Assembly: GCF_900105175.1 (NCBI RefSeq)
Contig: NZ_LT629771.1
Coordinates: 930,001 to 994,000, forward strand
Length of the DNA: 64,000 nucleotides
Source of the DNA: Jiangella sp. DSM 45060
GTDB lineage: Bacteria; Actinomycetota; Actinomycetes; Jiangellales; Jiangellaceae
Direction of reading: 5' to 3'
Below are positions 23,915 to 33,368 of the stretch, piece by piece. The notes beneath the pieces were generated by a model, which did not search any database, was not told where the DNA came from, and saw nothing but the letters and a program-made list of their open reading frames with translations. Each line of letters opens with the position of its first letter. The stretch's first letter is position 1. A program made the translations under genes and the position numbers.

Positions 23915-26485
23915 CTACTGCCAGAGCGCGTTCGCGACCTGCGGGAACAGCCCTTCCGGATGCGAGCGGTAGAGCGGCTCGGTGGCGAACAGCGTGACGT
24001 CGGCGCCGCCGGCCACGCCGCTGACGACGACCGGCTGACCGGCGACGGCCTCGTGCCCGATCCAGTGACCGGCCAGGAAGAAGCCCTCGCCGCCGAGGCT
24101 CTGGTCGACGCGCACGCCCGCGCCGAGGCCGGTGAAGTGCTGCGGGTTGCTGACGAACGACGACGGCGACGCCGTGCCGGTGACGGGCGAGGCGGGGTCG
24201 TTCGTCACCGCGACGATGCCGTTGGCGGAGTTCCACTCGCGCGGGTCGACCAGCCCGACGTCGAGGAGCCCGGCGCGGTCGCTGAACGTCCAGCCGCCGG
24301 CGCCGCGCCCGACGATCGTGCCGCCGGCCGCGCGCCAGGCCGCGAACGCCGCCTGCCGCTCCGCGTCCAGCTGCCGCGGGTCGAACCCGGTGGTCGAGAC
24401 GTACAGGGCGTCGAAGTCGGCGAACGCGTACGTCCCGGCGTTGAACCCGGCCGCATTGACGTTCGTCGTGGCGAAGCCCATGCGGGCCAGCGCGTGCAGC
24501 TCGTCGGCCGGCGCGCTGGTGCCGACGGACGCGACGTCCACCGGGACGGCGCCCCGAAGGGCCGCCGCGCCGACCGCGGAGAACGCGATGCCGTACGTCG
24601 CCGCCGCGTCCTCGACGAGCGAGCGGGCCGAGCCGGGCACCGCGAAGACCCCGGACGCCGTCCGCCGCACCGGGACGCCGGCGTCGACGAACGCGTTCAC
24701 CGCGCGGATCCCGGCCAGCGTGCCGGCGGCGAACCCGTAGTGCGCCGGCCGCCCCGGCGGCACGTACCCCGTCGGCGCCACGGCCGAGATCGCCGATAGC
24801 GCGCGGGCGTCCAGCGACGACCCGGCGGGCACCGTCGCGACGTCCGCGCCCCACAGGTACGCCTGGCTCCACGCCGAGATGTCGTACATGGTGGGGAAGT
24901 TCGTCGTGACGTCGCGGCCGACGTCGAGGATCGTGCTGGCCAGGCCGCGCTTGGCCTGGTGCAGGTCGACGACGTAGGAGCCGGCCGGGTAGGTGGCGTC
25001 GCCGGCGGTGAACGGCCGCCGCGCCTGGTGCACCTCGACGTCGTTGTCGAGGAGGAACTGCGCCAGTCGCGCGGCGGCCGCGTCTCCGCGCCGCTCGGCC
25101 GGAATGACGTAGGCCCGCGGGTAGTCCTGCAGGAACGTCTTCCCGTTGTCGCCGAGCGCGAGCGACAGGGCGAGGTCGTCGTCGATCGGCCGCGACGACT
25201 CGCCGGCCTCGCCGCGCCGGAAGATCTCCAGCTGGTCGGCGAGCAGGCTCATCCGGTTCTCGTGCGCCCACGCGAAGTTCGCCTCGATGGTGGCGCGCGA
25301 GACGGCGGTGTTGACGCGGGTGTACTCGTGCCGGGTCTGCACCGGCAGGCGCGGATCGCGCGGGTCCAGCGGGATCTCGACGGTGTGCCCGACGGCACCG
25401 TGCAGCATCGCGTACATCGGCGTGAAGATCGGCGGCCAGTCGTCCCAGCCGTCGGTCTGGTTGCGGAATGGGATGTTCACCTCGGTCACCAGCGGCTCGC
25501 CGAGCGCGAGCACCGCCTCCTCCATGGCCAGGCCGTTGCGGATGGCCTGCCGGATGTAGAGGTCGTACTCGTAGTTCTCGCCGTGTGGCCCGGTGGTCGG
25601 TTCGATCAGCGTCGTGTCGGTGTAGCCGTGCTCGTCCAGCATGGTCAGCGGGTCGTAGCGGATCAGCTGGGCGCGGACGGCGCGCGACTCGGGCTGCGAG
25701 GCCGTGATGTAGTCGCGGTTGATGTCGAACCCGTTGCCGTTGGCGCGGGTGCCGGCGACGCGGCCGTCCGGGTTGTTCGTGACGACCATCGCGATGACGT
25801 GCTGGTCGAGCAGCTCGGTGACCTCGGGGTCGGGCGAGAACGCCAGCTCGTCGAGCACCTGCAGCGTCGCGTCGGTGCCCTCCCACTCGTTGCCGTGGAT
25901 GTTGCTGTTGACGAACAGCGGCGACTTCCAGTCGTCGTACTCGCCGGCCTCCATGGCGGCGATGGCGGCGTCGGGGTCGGCGCTGCGCAGGTCGGACAGC
26001 CGCTGCCACTCCGCCCACTCGGCGTCGCTCATCGGGGTGGTGACGACGACGAGGTGCAGGTCGCGGCCGAGCGCGGACTGCCCGATGATCTCGACGCTGA
26101 CGCGCTCGCTCTCCTGCAGCGCCCGCAGCGCCGGCGCGATGGCGTGGTACGGCGTCAGGTTCAGCGGGATCGACGCGTCGCCGGGGTTCTCCGGCACGTC
26201 GACGATGACGTCGTCGTGCGGCTGCCCGGGCAGCTGGGTCGGAGCGGCGGCGAGCGTCGACAGCAGCGTCGCCGCGTCCGTCGTGCCGAGCGACGGCGTC
26301 AGCTCCGACGCCTGCGTGCGGTCCTCGGGGGTGCGCTGCGCCGGGGCCAGGGCGCCGTCGTCGGGAGCGGCCGGGGCGGACAGCGCCACCGACACCGTCA
26401 GCACGAGTCCGGCGAGGCCGGCGGGCAGCGAGCGAGTCCACATGAGGCGGCCCCTTGGGACGTGGCGGGCTGAGGGTCTGGTCAT
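23915..26485 (-). CDS. secreted M14 zinc carboxypeptidase-like protein
   Basis: An 856-aa exported metallopeptidase. Signal peptide within residues 1-40 (hydrophobic LAGLVLTVSVALSAPAA). The M14 domain spans about 105-400: zinc ligands H197 and E200 in NIHGNEWEG, a third histidine H286 in LDEHGY, DINRDY near 255 for substrate C-terminus binding, and the general base E370 in VGHTVEIP. The C-terminal half (about 440-856) resembles a glutamine-amidotransferase-like/ThuA-like fold with unclear role. ATG 26485 has a GGGAG site; an ATG at 26443 with AAGGGG would give a shorter signal sequence. It faces away from the divergent S8 protease gene; both are probably extracellular protein scavengers. Confidence 0.85.
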   Translation of the reverse strand: MTRPSARHVPRGRLMWTRSLPAGLAGLVLTVSVALSAPAAPDDGALAPAQRTPEDRTQASELTPSLGTTDAATLLSTLAAAPTQLPGQPHDDVIVDVPENPGDASIPLNLTPYHAIAPALRALQESERVSVEIIGQSALGRDLHLVVVTTPMSDAEWAEWQRLSDLRSADPDAAIAAMEAGEYDDWKSPLFVNSNIHGNEWEGTDATLQVLDELAFSPDPEVTELLDQHVIAMVVTNNPDGRVAGTRANGNGFDINRDYITASQPESRAVRAQLIRYDPLTMLDEHGYTDTTLIEPTTGPHGENYEYDLYIRQAIRNGLAMEEAVLALGEPLVTEVNIPFRNQTDGWDDWPPIFTPMYAMLHGAVGHTVEIPLDPRDPRLPVQTRHEYTRVNTAVSRATIEANFAWAHENRMSLLADQLEIFRRGEAGESSRPIDDDLALSLALGDNGKTFLQDYPRAYVIPAERRGDAAAARLAQFLLDNDVEVHQARRPFTAGDATYPAGSYVVDLHQAKRGLASTILDVGRDVTTNFPTMYDISAWSQAYLWGADVATVPAGSSLDARALSAISAVAPTGYVPPGRPAHYGFAAGTLAGIRAVNAFVDAGVPVRRTASGVFAVPGSARSLVEDAAATYGIAFSAVGAAALRGAVPVDVASVGTSAPADELHALARMGFATTNVNAAGFNAGTYAFADFDALYVSTTGFDPRQLDAERQAAFAAWRAAGGTIVGRGAGGWTFSDRAGLLDVGLVDPREWNSANGIVAVTNDPASPVTGTASPSSFVSNPQHFTGLGAGVRVDQSLGGEGFFLAGHWIGHEAVAGQPVVVSGVAGGADVTLFATEPLYRSHPEGLFPQVANALWQ

Positions 26486-26681
26486 CCTGTCGTCTCCCGG
26501 CAGGCGGTGACAAGAGCTGCGGGGAGCGGGATCCGTGGTGATTTCTCCTGATTCAGAGTGACAAGGCGGGCCGACTTGCCGTCAAAGCTTCCAATCGAGG
26601 CGATATCGGCCATAGGTTACGGGGCAACCCCGTCCGACCGGCGGGGCCTTGTCATGCCGTACGACTGAACGAGGAGCGCCG

Positions 26682-29438
26682 ATGACACGACCATCGAGAG
26701 CGCCGGGGAGGCGGGCCGTCACCCGGCGCGCCGGACTCGCCGCGACCGCCGCGGTGGCGCTGGCCGCCGGGACGCTCGGCACCGTCGCCGCCGGCACCGC
26801 TGCGCCCGCGAGCGACGGCTACCTCGGCACCCTCGCCGAGCTGGCCGGGCTGCCCGAGCCCAGCGACGAGCTGACGCACGAGCCGACCGGCGCGTGGTTC
26901 GTCGAGCTGACCGCGAAGCCGGTCGCCGACGGCGGCAGCAGCGCCACGGCGCAGCGCCAGCAGGACCGCGTCCTCGCCGAGGCCGACGCGCTGGGCGCCG
27001 ACGTGGAGGTCCGCTACACCTACGACCGGCTGTGGAACGGCCTGTCGGTCACGGCGTCCGACGCCGACATCAGCCGGCTGGCCGGCTCGGCCGAGGTCGC
27101 CGCGGTGTACCCCGTCGTCACCGTCGACGCGCCCGACCCGGCGACGTCCGAGCCCGCCATGGACTCCGCGCTCGGCATGACCGGCGCCGACATCGCGCAG
27201 AGCGAGCTGGGCTTCACCGGCGACGGCCTCAGGGTCGGCATCGTCGACACCGGCATCGACATCGACCACCCGGATCTCGGTGGCGGCGGTACGCCCGGTG
27301 AGACGGCGTTCCCGACCGGCCGCGTCGTGGCCGGCTACGACTTCGTCGGCGACGACTACAACGCCGACGACACCTCCGCCGCCTACCAGCCCGTCCCCAG
27401 CCCCGACGACAACCCGGACGACTGCAATGGACACGGCAGTCACGTCGCCGGCATCGTCGGCGCGAGCGGCGACAGCGCGGCCGGCGGCGTCACCGGTGTG
27501 GCGCCGGACGTCGAGTTCGGCGCGTACCGGGTGTTCGGCTGCGGCGGCTCGACGACGTCCGACATCATCCTGGCCGCGCTCGAGCGGGCGCACGCCGACG
27601 ACATGGACGTCGTCAACATGAGCCTCGGCGCCGGCTTCGTCACCTGGCCGGAGTACCCGACGGCGACGGCCAGCGACGCGCTGGTCGACGACGGCGTCGT
27701 GGTGGTCGCCTCGATCGGCAACAACGGCACGTCCGGCACCTGGTCCGCGGGAGCGCCGGGTGTCGGCGACAAGGTCATCGGCGTCGCGTCGTTCGACAAC
27801 ACCGAGTACGACGCGCGCATGTTCACCGTCAGCCCGGACGGCCGCGAGGTCGGCTACGCCGAGGCGAGCGGCGCGCCCAGCGCACCGACGTCCGGCGACG
27901 TCCCGCTGTCGCGCACCGGCACGCCCGACTCCACCCAGGACGGGTGCACGGCGGCCGGGGCGCTGCCCGACCTGACCGGCACCGTCGCGCTGATCGAGCG
28001 GGGCACCTGCCCGTTCTACGAGAAGGCGCACAACGCCCAGCAGGCCGGCGCGTCCGCCGTCGTCCTCTACAACAACGTGCCCGGCGCGTTCGCGCCGACG
28101 GTGGCGCCGCCGACCCCGGCCGACCCGCCGATCACCATCCCCGTCGTCGCCGTCGACCAGGAGACCGGCATCGAGCTGGACGGTCGCATCGCCGCCGGCG
28201 CCACGACGCTGACCTGGACCGACGAAACCACCACCGTCGAGAACTCGACCGGCGGGCTGATCTCGTCGTTCAGCTCCTACGGCATGGCGTCGGACCTGTC
28301 GCTGAAGCCGGACCTCGGCGCTCCGGGCGGGCTGATCCGTTCGACCTACCCGCTCGAGGGCGACGGCTACGCCGTCATCTCCGGCACCTCGATGGCGTCG
28401 CCGCACGTCGCCGGCGCGGTCGCGCTGCTGCTGCAGGCGCACCCGTCGCTCAGCCCCGAGGAGGTCCGCGACGTGCTGCAGAACAGCGCCGACCCGGCCG
28501 ACTGGTCGCTGGTGCCGGGCGCCGGGTACGTCGAGCCGGCGCACCGTCAGGGCGCGGGCATGCTCGACATCGACGACGCGATCCTCGCGCCGGTCGCGGT
28601 GGCACCGGGCAAGCTGTCGCTCGGTGAGAGCGAGGCCGGCCCGGCTGTGCGCACGCTCACGCTGACGAACGACGGCGACGAGGACGTGACGTACGAGCTG
28701 TCGCACGCCGACGGCATCACCACGGCGGGCGCGCCGAACAACCCGGAGTTCTTCGAAGGTGGCGCTTCCGTCGCGTTCTCGGCGCCGTCGGTGACGGTGC
28801 CGGCCGGTTCGTCCGCGACGGTGGACGTGACGGTGACCGCGCCGGCCGAGCCGGACCTCGGCCAGTACGGCGGCTGGGTCGTCCTGACCCCGGCCGAGGG
28901 CCAGCCGCTGCGGGTGCCGTTCGCCGGCTTCGTCGGCGACTACCAGCAGCTGCCGGTCCTCACCGACGCCGGGTTCGGGCTGCCCGCGCTGGGCGATGTC
29001 ACGGCGTGCGAGCGCTACGTCGGCGTCAACTGCACGATGGGCGGCGAGTACGACCTGCTGCCCGAGGGCGCGACGTTCTCCATGACCGAGGGCGACTACC
29101 CGGTCGTCATCGCGCACCTGGAGCACGCGGCGCAGAACGTGTCGGTGCAGCTGTTCCACGCCAAGGCCGACGGCACGGCGGGGCGCCCCTATGCGGGCGG
29201 CCGCCTGAACACCGTCCTCTCCGAGGACTTCGTCGGCCGCAGCAGCGCGGCGACCGCGTTCAACGCCTACACCTGGGACGGCATGCGTCCGCGCGGCAGC
29301 GGCACCGACCGGCGCGTCCCCGTGCCCGACGGCCGCTACGTCCTCCGCCTGACGGCCACCAAGCCGCTCGGCGACCCCGCCAACCCGGACCACGTCGAGA
29401 CCTGGGACTCCCCAGCCATCGTCGTCGACCGCTCCTAG
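26682..29438 (+). CDS. secreted S8 subtilisin-like serine protease with PA and Fn3-like domains
   Basis: A 918-aa exported protease. Basic signal peptide (RRAVTRRAGLAATAAVALAAG), I9 propeptide-like region (about 70-150), and S8 domain (about 180-650) with catalytic D189 (IVDTGID), H251 (NGHGSHVAG) and S570 (GTSMASPHVAG). A PA insert (about 425-510) reads ALIERGTCPFYEKAHNAQQAGA. After the catalytic domain comes an Fn3-type beta-sandwich (KLSLGESEAGPAVRTLTLTNDG), then a C-terminal beta-rich region. This is the cell-envelope protease/C5a-peptidase architecture without an LPXTG anchor. ATG 26682 has GAGGAG 6 nt upstream. A strong hairpin follows the gene. Confidence 0.92.
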   Translation: MTRPSRAPGRRAVTRRAGLAATAAVALAAGTLGTVAAGTAAPASDGYLGTLAELAGLPEPSDELTHEPTGAWFVELTAKPVADGGSSATAQRQQDRVLAEADALGADVEVRYTYDRLWNGLSVTASDADISRLAGSAEVAAVYPVVTVDAPDPATSEPAMDSALGMTGADIAQSELGFTGDGLRVGIVDTGIDIDHPDLGGGGTPGETAFPTGRVVAGYDFVGDDYNADDTSAAYQPVPSPDDNPDDCNGHGSHVAGIVGASGDSAAGGVTGVAPDVEFGAYRVFGCGGSTTSDIILAALERAHADDMDVVNMSLGAGFVTWPEYPTATASDALVDDGVVVVASIGNNGTSGTWSAGAPGVGDKVIGVASFDNTEYDARMFTVSPDGREVGYAEASGAPSAPTSGDVPLSRTGTPDSTQDGCTAAGALPDLTGTVALIERGTCPFYEKAHNAQQAGASAVVLYNNVPGAFAPTVAPPTPADPPITIPVVAVDQETGIELDGRIAAGATTLTWTDETTTVENSTGGLISSFSSYGMASDLSLKPDLGAPGGLIRSTYPLEGDGYAVISGTSMASPHVAGAVALLLQAHPSLSPEEVRDVLQNSADPADWSLVPGAGYVEPAHRQGAGMLDIDDAILAPVAVAPGKLSLGESEAGPAVRTLTLTNDGDEDVTYELSHADGITTAGAPNNPEFFEGGASVAFSAPSVTVPAGSSATVDVTVTAPAEPDLGQYGGWVVLTPAEGQPLRVPFAGFVGDYQQLPVLTDAGFGLPALGDVTACERYVGVNCTMGGEYDLLPEGATFSMTEGDYPVVIAHLEHAAQNVSVQLFHAKADGTAGRPYAGGRLNTVLSEDFVGRSSAATAFNAYTWDGMRPRGSGTDRRVPVPDGRYVLRLTATKPLGDPANPDHVETWDSPAIVVDRS

Positions 29439-29452
29439 CCGGCCGGCACCGA

Positions 29453-29490
29453 CGGGCGCCGTCACCCCTCACCCGGGGTGGCGGCGCCCG
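29453..29490 (+). terminator. terminator after the S8 protease gene
   Basis: Stem 29453-29468 with 29475-29490, 15 of 16 pairs (CGGGCGCCGTCACCCC against GGGGTGGCGGCGCCCG), 6-nt loop, 15 bp after the stop. Confidence 0.8.
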
Positions 29491-29657
29491 GCCGCATCCG
29501 GCGTCGGACGGCGTGGGAGGAACGCTACGTAGGCGCCGTCGTAGGCGTTGAAGAAGATGGGCGGTTCACAGGCAACCGGCCTGCGTGGGACGACTGGCAG
29601 AGCCGGACTCGATGCCTCTGGAAGGGACAGCCGGACTTCGTCCACGGAAGGGGCGAG

Positions 29658-30041
29658 TTAGCAGGCCGGGAAGATCTGCGCCAAGGTCAGCGCAGTACAG
29701 GCGCTCTGTACTCGGCGCTCAACGCTTCTCAGATCTTGCTCGACCCCGGTAAGGCGTTCCTCCAGACCTTCACCGGGCAGCGCCGTCGAGAAGATGTCAT
29801 CGCCGACCTGAGTCTCCAAAGCCTCGATCCGCGTCAATGTGACCTGGAAGGCGTCTGTGGTCTCTTGCCGGAGTGTGTCGACCTGGCCGACCTCGGCCTT
29901 GCCGTGGCTCGACTCATCCAGGTCGTGCACGGTGGCTGACAGGTCATCGATTTGCTGTTGCTGCTCGTGAATCACGTACCCACCGGCACCGAACGCACCA
30001 GCCACCAGCAAGCATGCCAACACCACGAGTGCCCGCTTCAT
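29658..30041 (-). CDS. small membrane-anchored coiled-coil protein
   Basis: A 127-aa protein with an N-terminal membrane helix (ALVVLACLLVAGAFGAGGYVI), then a long heptad-like segment rich in Gln, Asp, Leu and Val (QQQQIDDLSATVHDLDESS ... RIEALETQVGDD ... LEERLTGVEQDLRSVERRV). It ends in a short tail with two cysteines, one of them the last residue (FPAC). A GGGGG site precedes the ATG. The helix plus outward coiled coil suggests an envelope scaffold or spacer. I do not recognise a family. Base composition is somewhat lower in GC than the neighbours. Confidence 0.72.
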   Translation of the reverse strand: MKRALVVLACLLVAGAFGAGGYVIHEQQQQIDDLSATVHDLDESSHGKAEVGQVDTLRQETTDAFQVTLTRIEALETQVGDDIFSTALPGEGLEERLTGVEQDLRSVERRVQSACTALTLAQIFPAC

Positions 30042-30231
30042 GACGCCCCCAGCTCATGCCGATCGACCCAAGCTAGCGGCTGGGCCGGACACATCAGAGA
30101 TGTTGAACGACCCTCCCAGGTTGGCGCCGGGGAAAAGCCGCTCGTTGCGCGGAGAATGCGTCGATGCCGACGACTCGCTGAACGTCACTCTGCCCCTGAC
30201 GAACGGCACCTGACCCGCAGCGAGTTGGAGG

Positions 30232-30438
30232 TCACCAGGAGTAGCGTTCAGGCTGGCCCGCATGCGGAGTCCAGGCGTCGACGAGGACGCCCGCGGTCAT
30301 CGCCGGGCGCTCGGCGTCCTCACGGATGAGTCGCCGCACGTAGGCCGCGACCGACATGTCCTCCGCTGCGGCACGGGCGCGCAAGGTGGCATGGGTGTCC
30401 TCGGGGACGTTGCGCACATGGATGCGGCGGCCGGTCAT
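30232..30438 (-). CDS. orphan ribbon-helix-helix antitoxin-like protein (FitA/VapB type)
   Basis: A 68-aa protein with the FitA-type RHH pattern: a beta strand IHVRNVPEDTHATLRARAAAEDMSVAAYVRRLIRE. It starts 17 bp after the glgB stop on the same strand, without a good ribosome site. The PIN-domain toxin normally next to such an antitoxin is absent; the 190 bp downstream contain no recognisable PIN motif. The C-terminal part ending in ERYSW is not a typical toxin-binding tail that I know. It may be a solo regulator or the remnant of a toxin-antitoxin pair. Confidence 0.7.
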   Translation of the reverse strand: MTGRRIHVRNVPEDTHATLRARAAAEDMSVAAYVRRLIREDAERPAMTAGVLVDAWTPHAGQPERYSW

Positions 30439-30455
30439 CTGGCCATGCTGACACG

Positions 30456-32333
30456 TCAGTGGGTCGGCGCAGGGCGCAGCCAGAGGGTGCCCAGCGGCGG
30501 CACCCGCAGCACCGCAGACGCCGGGCGGCCGTGCCAGGGTTCGTCGACCGCGACGACCCGGCCGAGGTTGCCGACGTCCGAACCGCCGTAGAGCGCGGCG
30601 TCGGTGTTCATGACCTCCTGCCACGGCCCCGCCTGCGGCAGCCCCAGCCGGTAGCCCTCGTGCGGCCGCGCGTTGAAGTTCGCGACGCACGCCAGCACCT
30701 CCCCGTCGGGGCCGTGGCGCAGGAACGAGAGCACGTTGCCGGTAGCGTCGTTGGCGTCGATCCACTCGAAGCCGGCCGGGTCGGAGTCGAGCGCCCACAG
30801 CTCCGGCGCGGCCCGGTACGCCGCGTTGAGGTCGGTGACCAGCCGCTGCACCCCCGCGTGCCCCGGCCGCTCCAGCAGCCACCACTCGAGCTCGCGGCCC
30901 TCGGCCCACTCGGACTCCTGGGCCAGTTCACCACCCATGAACAGCAGCTGCTTGCCCGGGTGCGCCCACATGTAGGCGTAGAACGCGCGCAGCGTGGCCA
31001 GCTGCTGCCACCGGTCGCCGGGCAGCTTGCCGAGCAGCGACCCCTTGCCGTGCACGACCTCGTCGTGGGAGAGGGGGAGGACGAAGTTCTCGCTGAACGC
31101 GTACATCATCGAGAACGTCAGCTGATGGTGGTGGTACTGCCGGTGGATCGGGTCGCGCGACAGGTACGCCAGCGAGTCGTGCATCCAGCCCATGTTCCAC
31201 TTCAGCCCGAACCCGAGGCCGCCGAGATGGGTGGGACGGGTGACGCCGGGCCAGGCGGTGGACTCTTCGGCGACGGACACGATGCCGGGCACCGACCGGT
31301 ACGCCGTGGCGTTGGTCTCCTGCAGGAACGCGATGGCGTCGAGGTTCTCGCGGCCGCCGTGCACGTTGGGCAGCCACGCCCCCTCGGCGCGGGAGTAGTC
31401 GAGGTACAGCATGGACGCGACGGCGTCGACGCGCAGGCCGTCGATGTGGTACTCGGTCAGCCAGTAGAGGGCGTTGGCGACGAGGAAGTTGCGCACCTCG
31501 GGGCGGCCGAAGTCGAAGACGTACGTGCCCCAGTCGGGGTGCTCGCCGCGGCGGGGGTCGGCGTGCTCGTAGAGCGGCGTGCCGTCGAACCGGGCCAGCG
31601 CCCAGTCGTCGCGGGGGAAGTGCGCCGGCACCCAGTCGAGCAGCACGCCGATGCCGGCCTGGTGCAGGGTGTCGACGAGGAACTTGAAGTCGTCGGGGTG
31701 GCCGAACCGGGCCGTCGGCGCGTAGTACGACGTCACCTGGTAGCCCCACGAGCCGCCGAACGGGTGCTCGGCGACGGGCAGGAACTCGACGTGGGTGAAG
31801 CCCAGCTCGGTGACGTACTCCGCCAGCTCGACGGCCAGCTCACGGTACGAGCGACCGCGCCGCCACGACCCCAGGTGCACCTCGTACACCGACATCGGGT
31901 GCGCGTGCGCCGACGCGGGCCGCCGGGCCAGCCACGCCTCGTCGTTCCACGCGTGGCGCGACTCGTGCACGATCGACGCCTGCGCGGGCGGCACCTCGGT
32001 GCGGAACGCCATGGGGTCGGCCTTGTCGCGCCAGTGGCCGTCGGCGCCATGCACCTTGAACTTGTACAGCGCGCCGTCGCCGACGCCCGGCACGAACAGC
32101 CCCCACACGCCGCCGCTCAGGCGCGTCATGCTGTGCCGGCCGCCGTCCCAGCCGTTGAACTCGCCGGCCACCTGGACCAGCCGCGCGTTCGGCGCCCACA
32201 CGGTGAACGCGGTGCCCGCGATGCCGTCGATGGTGACGACCCGGGCGCCCAGCACCTCCCAGAGCCGCTCGTGCCGGCCCTCACCGATGAGGTGGAGGTC
32301 GACCTCGCCCAGGAGCCGCTCTGCGCCGATCAT
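30456..32333 (-). CDS. glgB: 1,4-alpha-glucan branching enzyme
   Basis: A 625-aa GH13 enzyme that introduces alpha-1,6 branches into glycogen or alpha-glucan. A CBM48-type N-terminal domain ([22 protein letters not shown]) is followed by the catalytic barrel with [30 protein letters not shown] (nucleophile Asp), VSVAEEST (acid Glu) and [16 protein letters not shown]. It lacks the extra N-terminal domain of longer enzymes (about 730 aa) and so belongs to the short class. The start is supported by TAGGCT 6 nt upstream (leaderless). TreS, maltokinase, phosphorylase and GlgX lie 14-24 kb away in the window. Confidence 0.95.
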   Translation of the reverse strand: MIGAERLLGEVDLHLIGEGRHERLWEVLGARVVTIDGIAGTAFTVWAPNARLVQVAGEFNGWDGGRHSMTRLSGGVWGLFVPGVGDGALYKFKVHGADGHWRDKADPMAFRTEVPPAQASIVHESRHAWNDEAWLARRPASAHAHPMSVYEVHLGSWRRGRSYRELAVELAEYVTELGFTHVEFLPVAEHPFGGSWGYQVTSYYAPTARFGHPDDFKFLVDTLHQAGIGVLLDWVPAHFPRDDWALARFDGTPLYEHADPRRGEHPDWGTYVFDFGRPEVRNFLVANALYWLTEYHIDGLRVDAVASMLYLDYSRAEGAWLPNVHGGRENLDAIAFLQETNATAYRSVPGIVSVAEESTAWPGVTRPTHLGGLGFGLKWNMGWMHDSLAYLSRDPIHRQYHHHQLTFSMMYAFSENFVLPLSHDEVVHGKGSLLGKLPGDRWQQLATLRAFYAYMWAHPGKQLLFMGGELAQESEWAEGRELEWWLLERPGHAGVQRLVTDLNAAYRAAPELWALDSDPAGFEWIDANDATGNVLSFLRHGPDGEVLACVANFNARPHEGYRLGLPQAGPWQEVMNTDAALYGGSDVGNLGRVVAVDEPWHGRPASAVLRVPPLGTLWLRPAPTH

Positions 32334-32339
32334 CCGCCG

Positions 32340-32345
32340 AGCCTA
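32340..32345 (-). promoter_or_regulatory. -10 box for leaderless glgB
   Basis: TAGGCT on the minus strand with 6 nt to ATG 32333; the bases between are GC only and contain no ribosome site. Confidence 0.55.
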
Positions 32346-32359
32346 TCGGCCGCAGCGGT

Positions 32360-33208
32360 TCAGTAGAGGCGACCCATGATCACCTCGGACACGCGGGCCG
32401 CGGCGAGCTCGGCGGCCGGCCCGAGCCGTTCCAAGCAGCCACGCATCAGGATCTCGAGGACGAACACCTGCACCAGGACGGAGTCGAGGGTGCCGATGGT
32501 GCCCTCGCTCGCGACCTGGAGCACGATGTCGGAGAGCTTGGCGACCGGCGAGCGCGACGCGTTGGTCACCGAGATCACGGTCGCGCCCTGAGCGTGCGCC
32601 AGGCGGACGCAGGCCGTGACGTCCTTCGCGCTGCCGGTCCGGCTGAACGCCAGCACGACGTCCGACGAGTCGAGCAGCGCCGTGGCGCCGAGCAGCACGT
32701 GGAGGTCGGCGTGCGACTCGGCCCGGACCCCGATGCCGAGCAGGTGGTGCGCGGCGGCCTGCGCGGCGATCCCGGAGGCTCCGAGCCCGACGCAGACGAC
32801 CCGGCGTGCCGCGCTGATGGCGTCGGCCGCGCGATCCACCTTGGCCGGATCGAGTAGCCGTGCCGTACGGTTCAGCAGGTCCGCGCTGGTCGAGGCGGCG
32901 AGCTCGATGCCGTTCTCGGCGCTGCCGCCCGCGCTGGCCTCCTCGGCGGCGAGCTCGCGGGCGATGCGGATGCGCAGGTCCTGGTAGCCCTTGAACTGCA
33001 GCCGGCGGCAGTAGCGGCTGATCGTCGCCTCGCTGACGCCGGCGCGATCGGCGAGCTCGGTGATCGACATGCTGATGGCGTCGTCGGGCGATCTGGTGAG
33101 CACGTCGGTGATCTTGCGCTCGGCCGCCGACATCGACGGCAGGCGGTCGGCGAGGAACGCGAGCTGACGTGGGCCGCGGGAGGTGGCTGCGGGGCCGGCA
33201 GATGCCAT
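32360..33208 (-). CDS. MurR/RpiR family transcriptional regulator
   Basis: A 282-aa regulator with an N-terminal RpiR-type HTH (MSITELADRAGVSEATISRYCRRLQFKGYQDL) and a C-terminal SIS sugar-phosphate-binding domain (VVCVGLGASGIAAQAAAHHL, VVLAFSRTGSAKDV, VISVTNASRSPVAKLSD). It is divergent from the amino-sugar locus, and SIS effectors of this family are typically amino-sugar or hexose phosphates. It is therefore the likely regulator, with a phosphorylated intermediate such as ManNAc-6-P or GlcNAc-6-P as effector (inference). The start at ATG 33208 was chosen because a -10 box TATACT ends 7 nt before it; the ATG at 33247 lies upstream of that promoter. Confidence 0.9.
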   Translation of the reverse strand: MASAGPAATSRGPRQLAFLADRLPSMSAAERKITDVLTRSPDDAISMSITELADRAGVSEATISRYCRRLQFKGYQDLRIRIARELAAEEASAGGSAENGIELAASTSADLLNRTARLLDPAKVDRAADAISAARRVVCVGLGASGIAAQAAAHHLLGIGVRAESHADLHVLLGATALLDSSDVVLAFSRTGSAKDVTACVRLAHAQGATVISVTNASRSPVAKLSDIVLQVASEGTIGTLDSVLVQVFVLEILMRGCLERLGPAAELAAARVSEVIMGRLY

Positions 33209-33215
33209 GGGACTG

Positions 33216-33235
33216 AGTATAGAGCGAAAATTTTC
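33216..33235 (-). promoter_or_regulatory. -10 box and palindromic operator of the RpiR gene
   Basis: Minus strand TATACT (33216-33221), with the perfect palindrome GAAAATTTTC (33226-33235) directly upstream in the -10/-35 spacer. The A+T-rich palindrome stands out in this GC-rich window and fits the GAAA...TTTC style of RpiR-family sites. It suggests autorepression. Confidence 0.6.
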
Positions 33236-33271
33236 TTCATCTCCCATTTGAAGTGATGACGAACTTGCCTC

Positions 33272-33300
33272 TTGACACGGTCTGCGGCGGTGTGGAGACT
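33272..33300 (+). promoter_or_regulatory. candidate promoter of the amino-sugar operon
   Basis: TTGACA at 33272-33277 with a weak -10 (GAGACT, 33295-33300) 17 bp later, 68 bp before the first gene. Confidence 0.35.
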
Positions 33301-33368
33301 TGCCGCATTCGCGCTGGTCCGAAGCGGGCCGCCACCCACAACCCCCGTGCCACGAAGGCAGGTCGCCG

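Noticed and set aside
29478-29939. 153-aa plus-strand frame after the S8 protease
   Set aside because: Starts within the terminator hairpin and lies antisense to the better-supported coiled-coil gene.
30054-30263. Possible PIN toxin or small protein next to the RHH gene
   Set aside because: The 69-aa frame has no PIN acids, no ribosome site and overlaps the RHH gene end.
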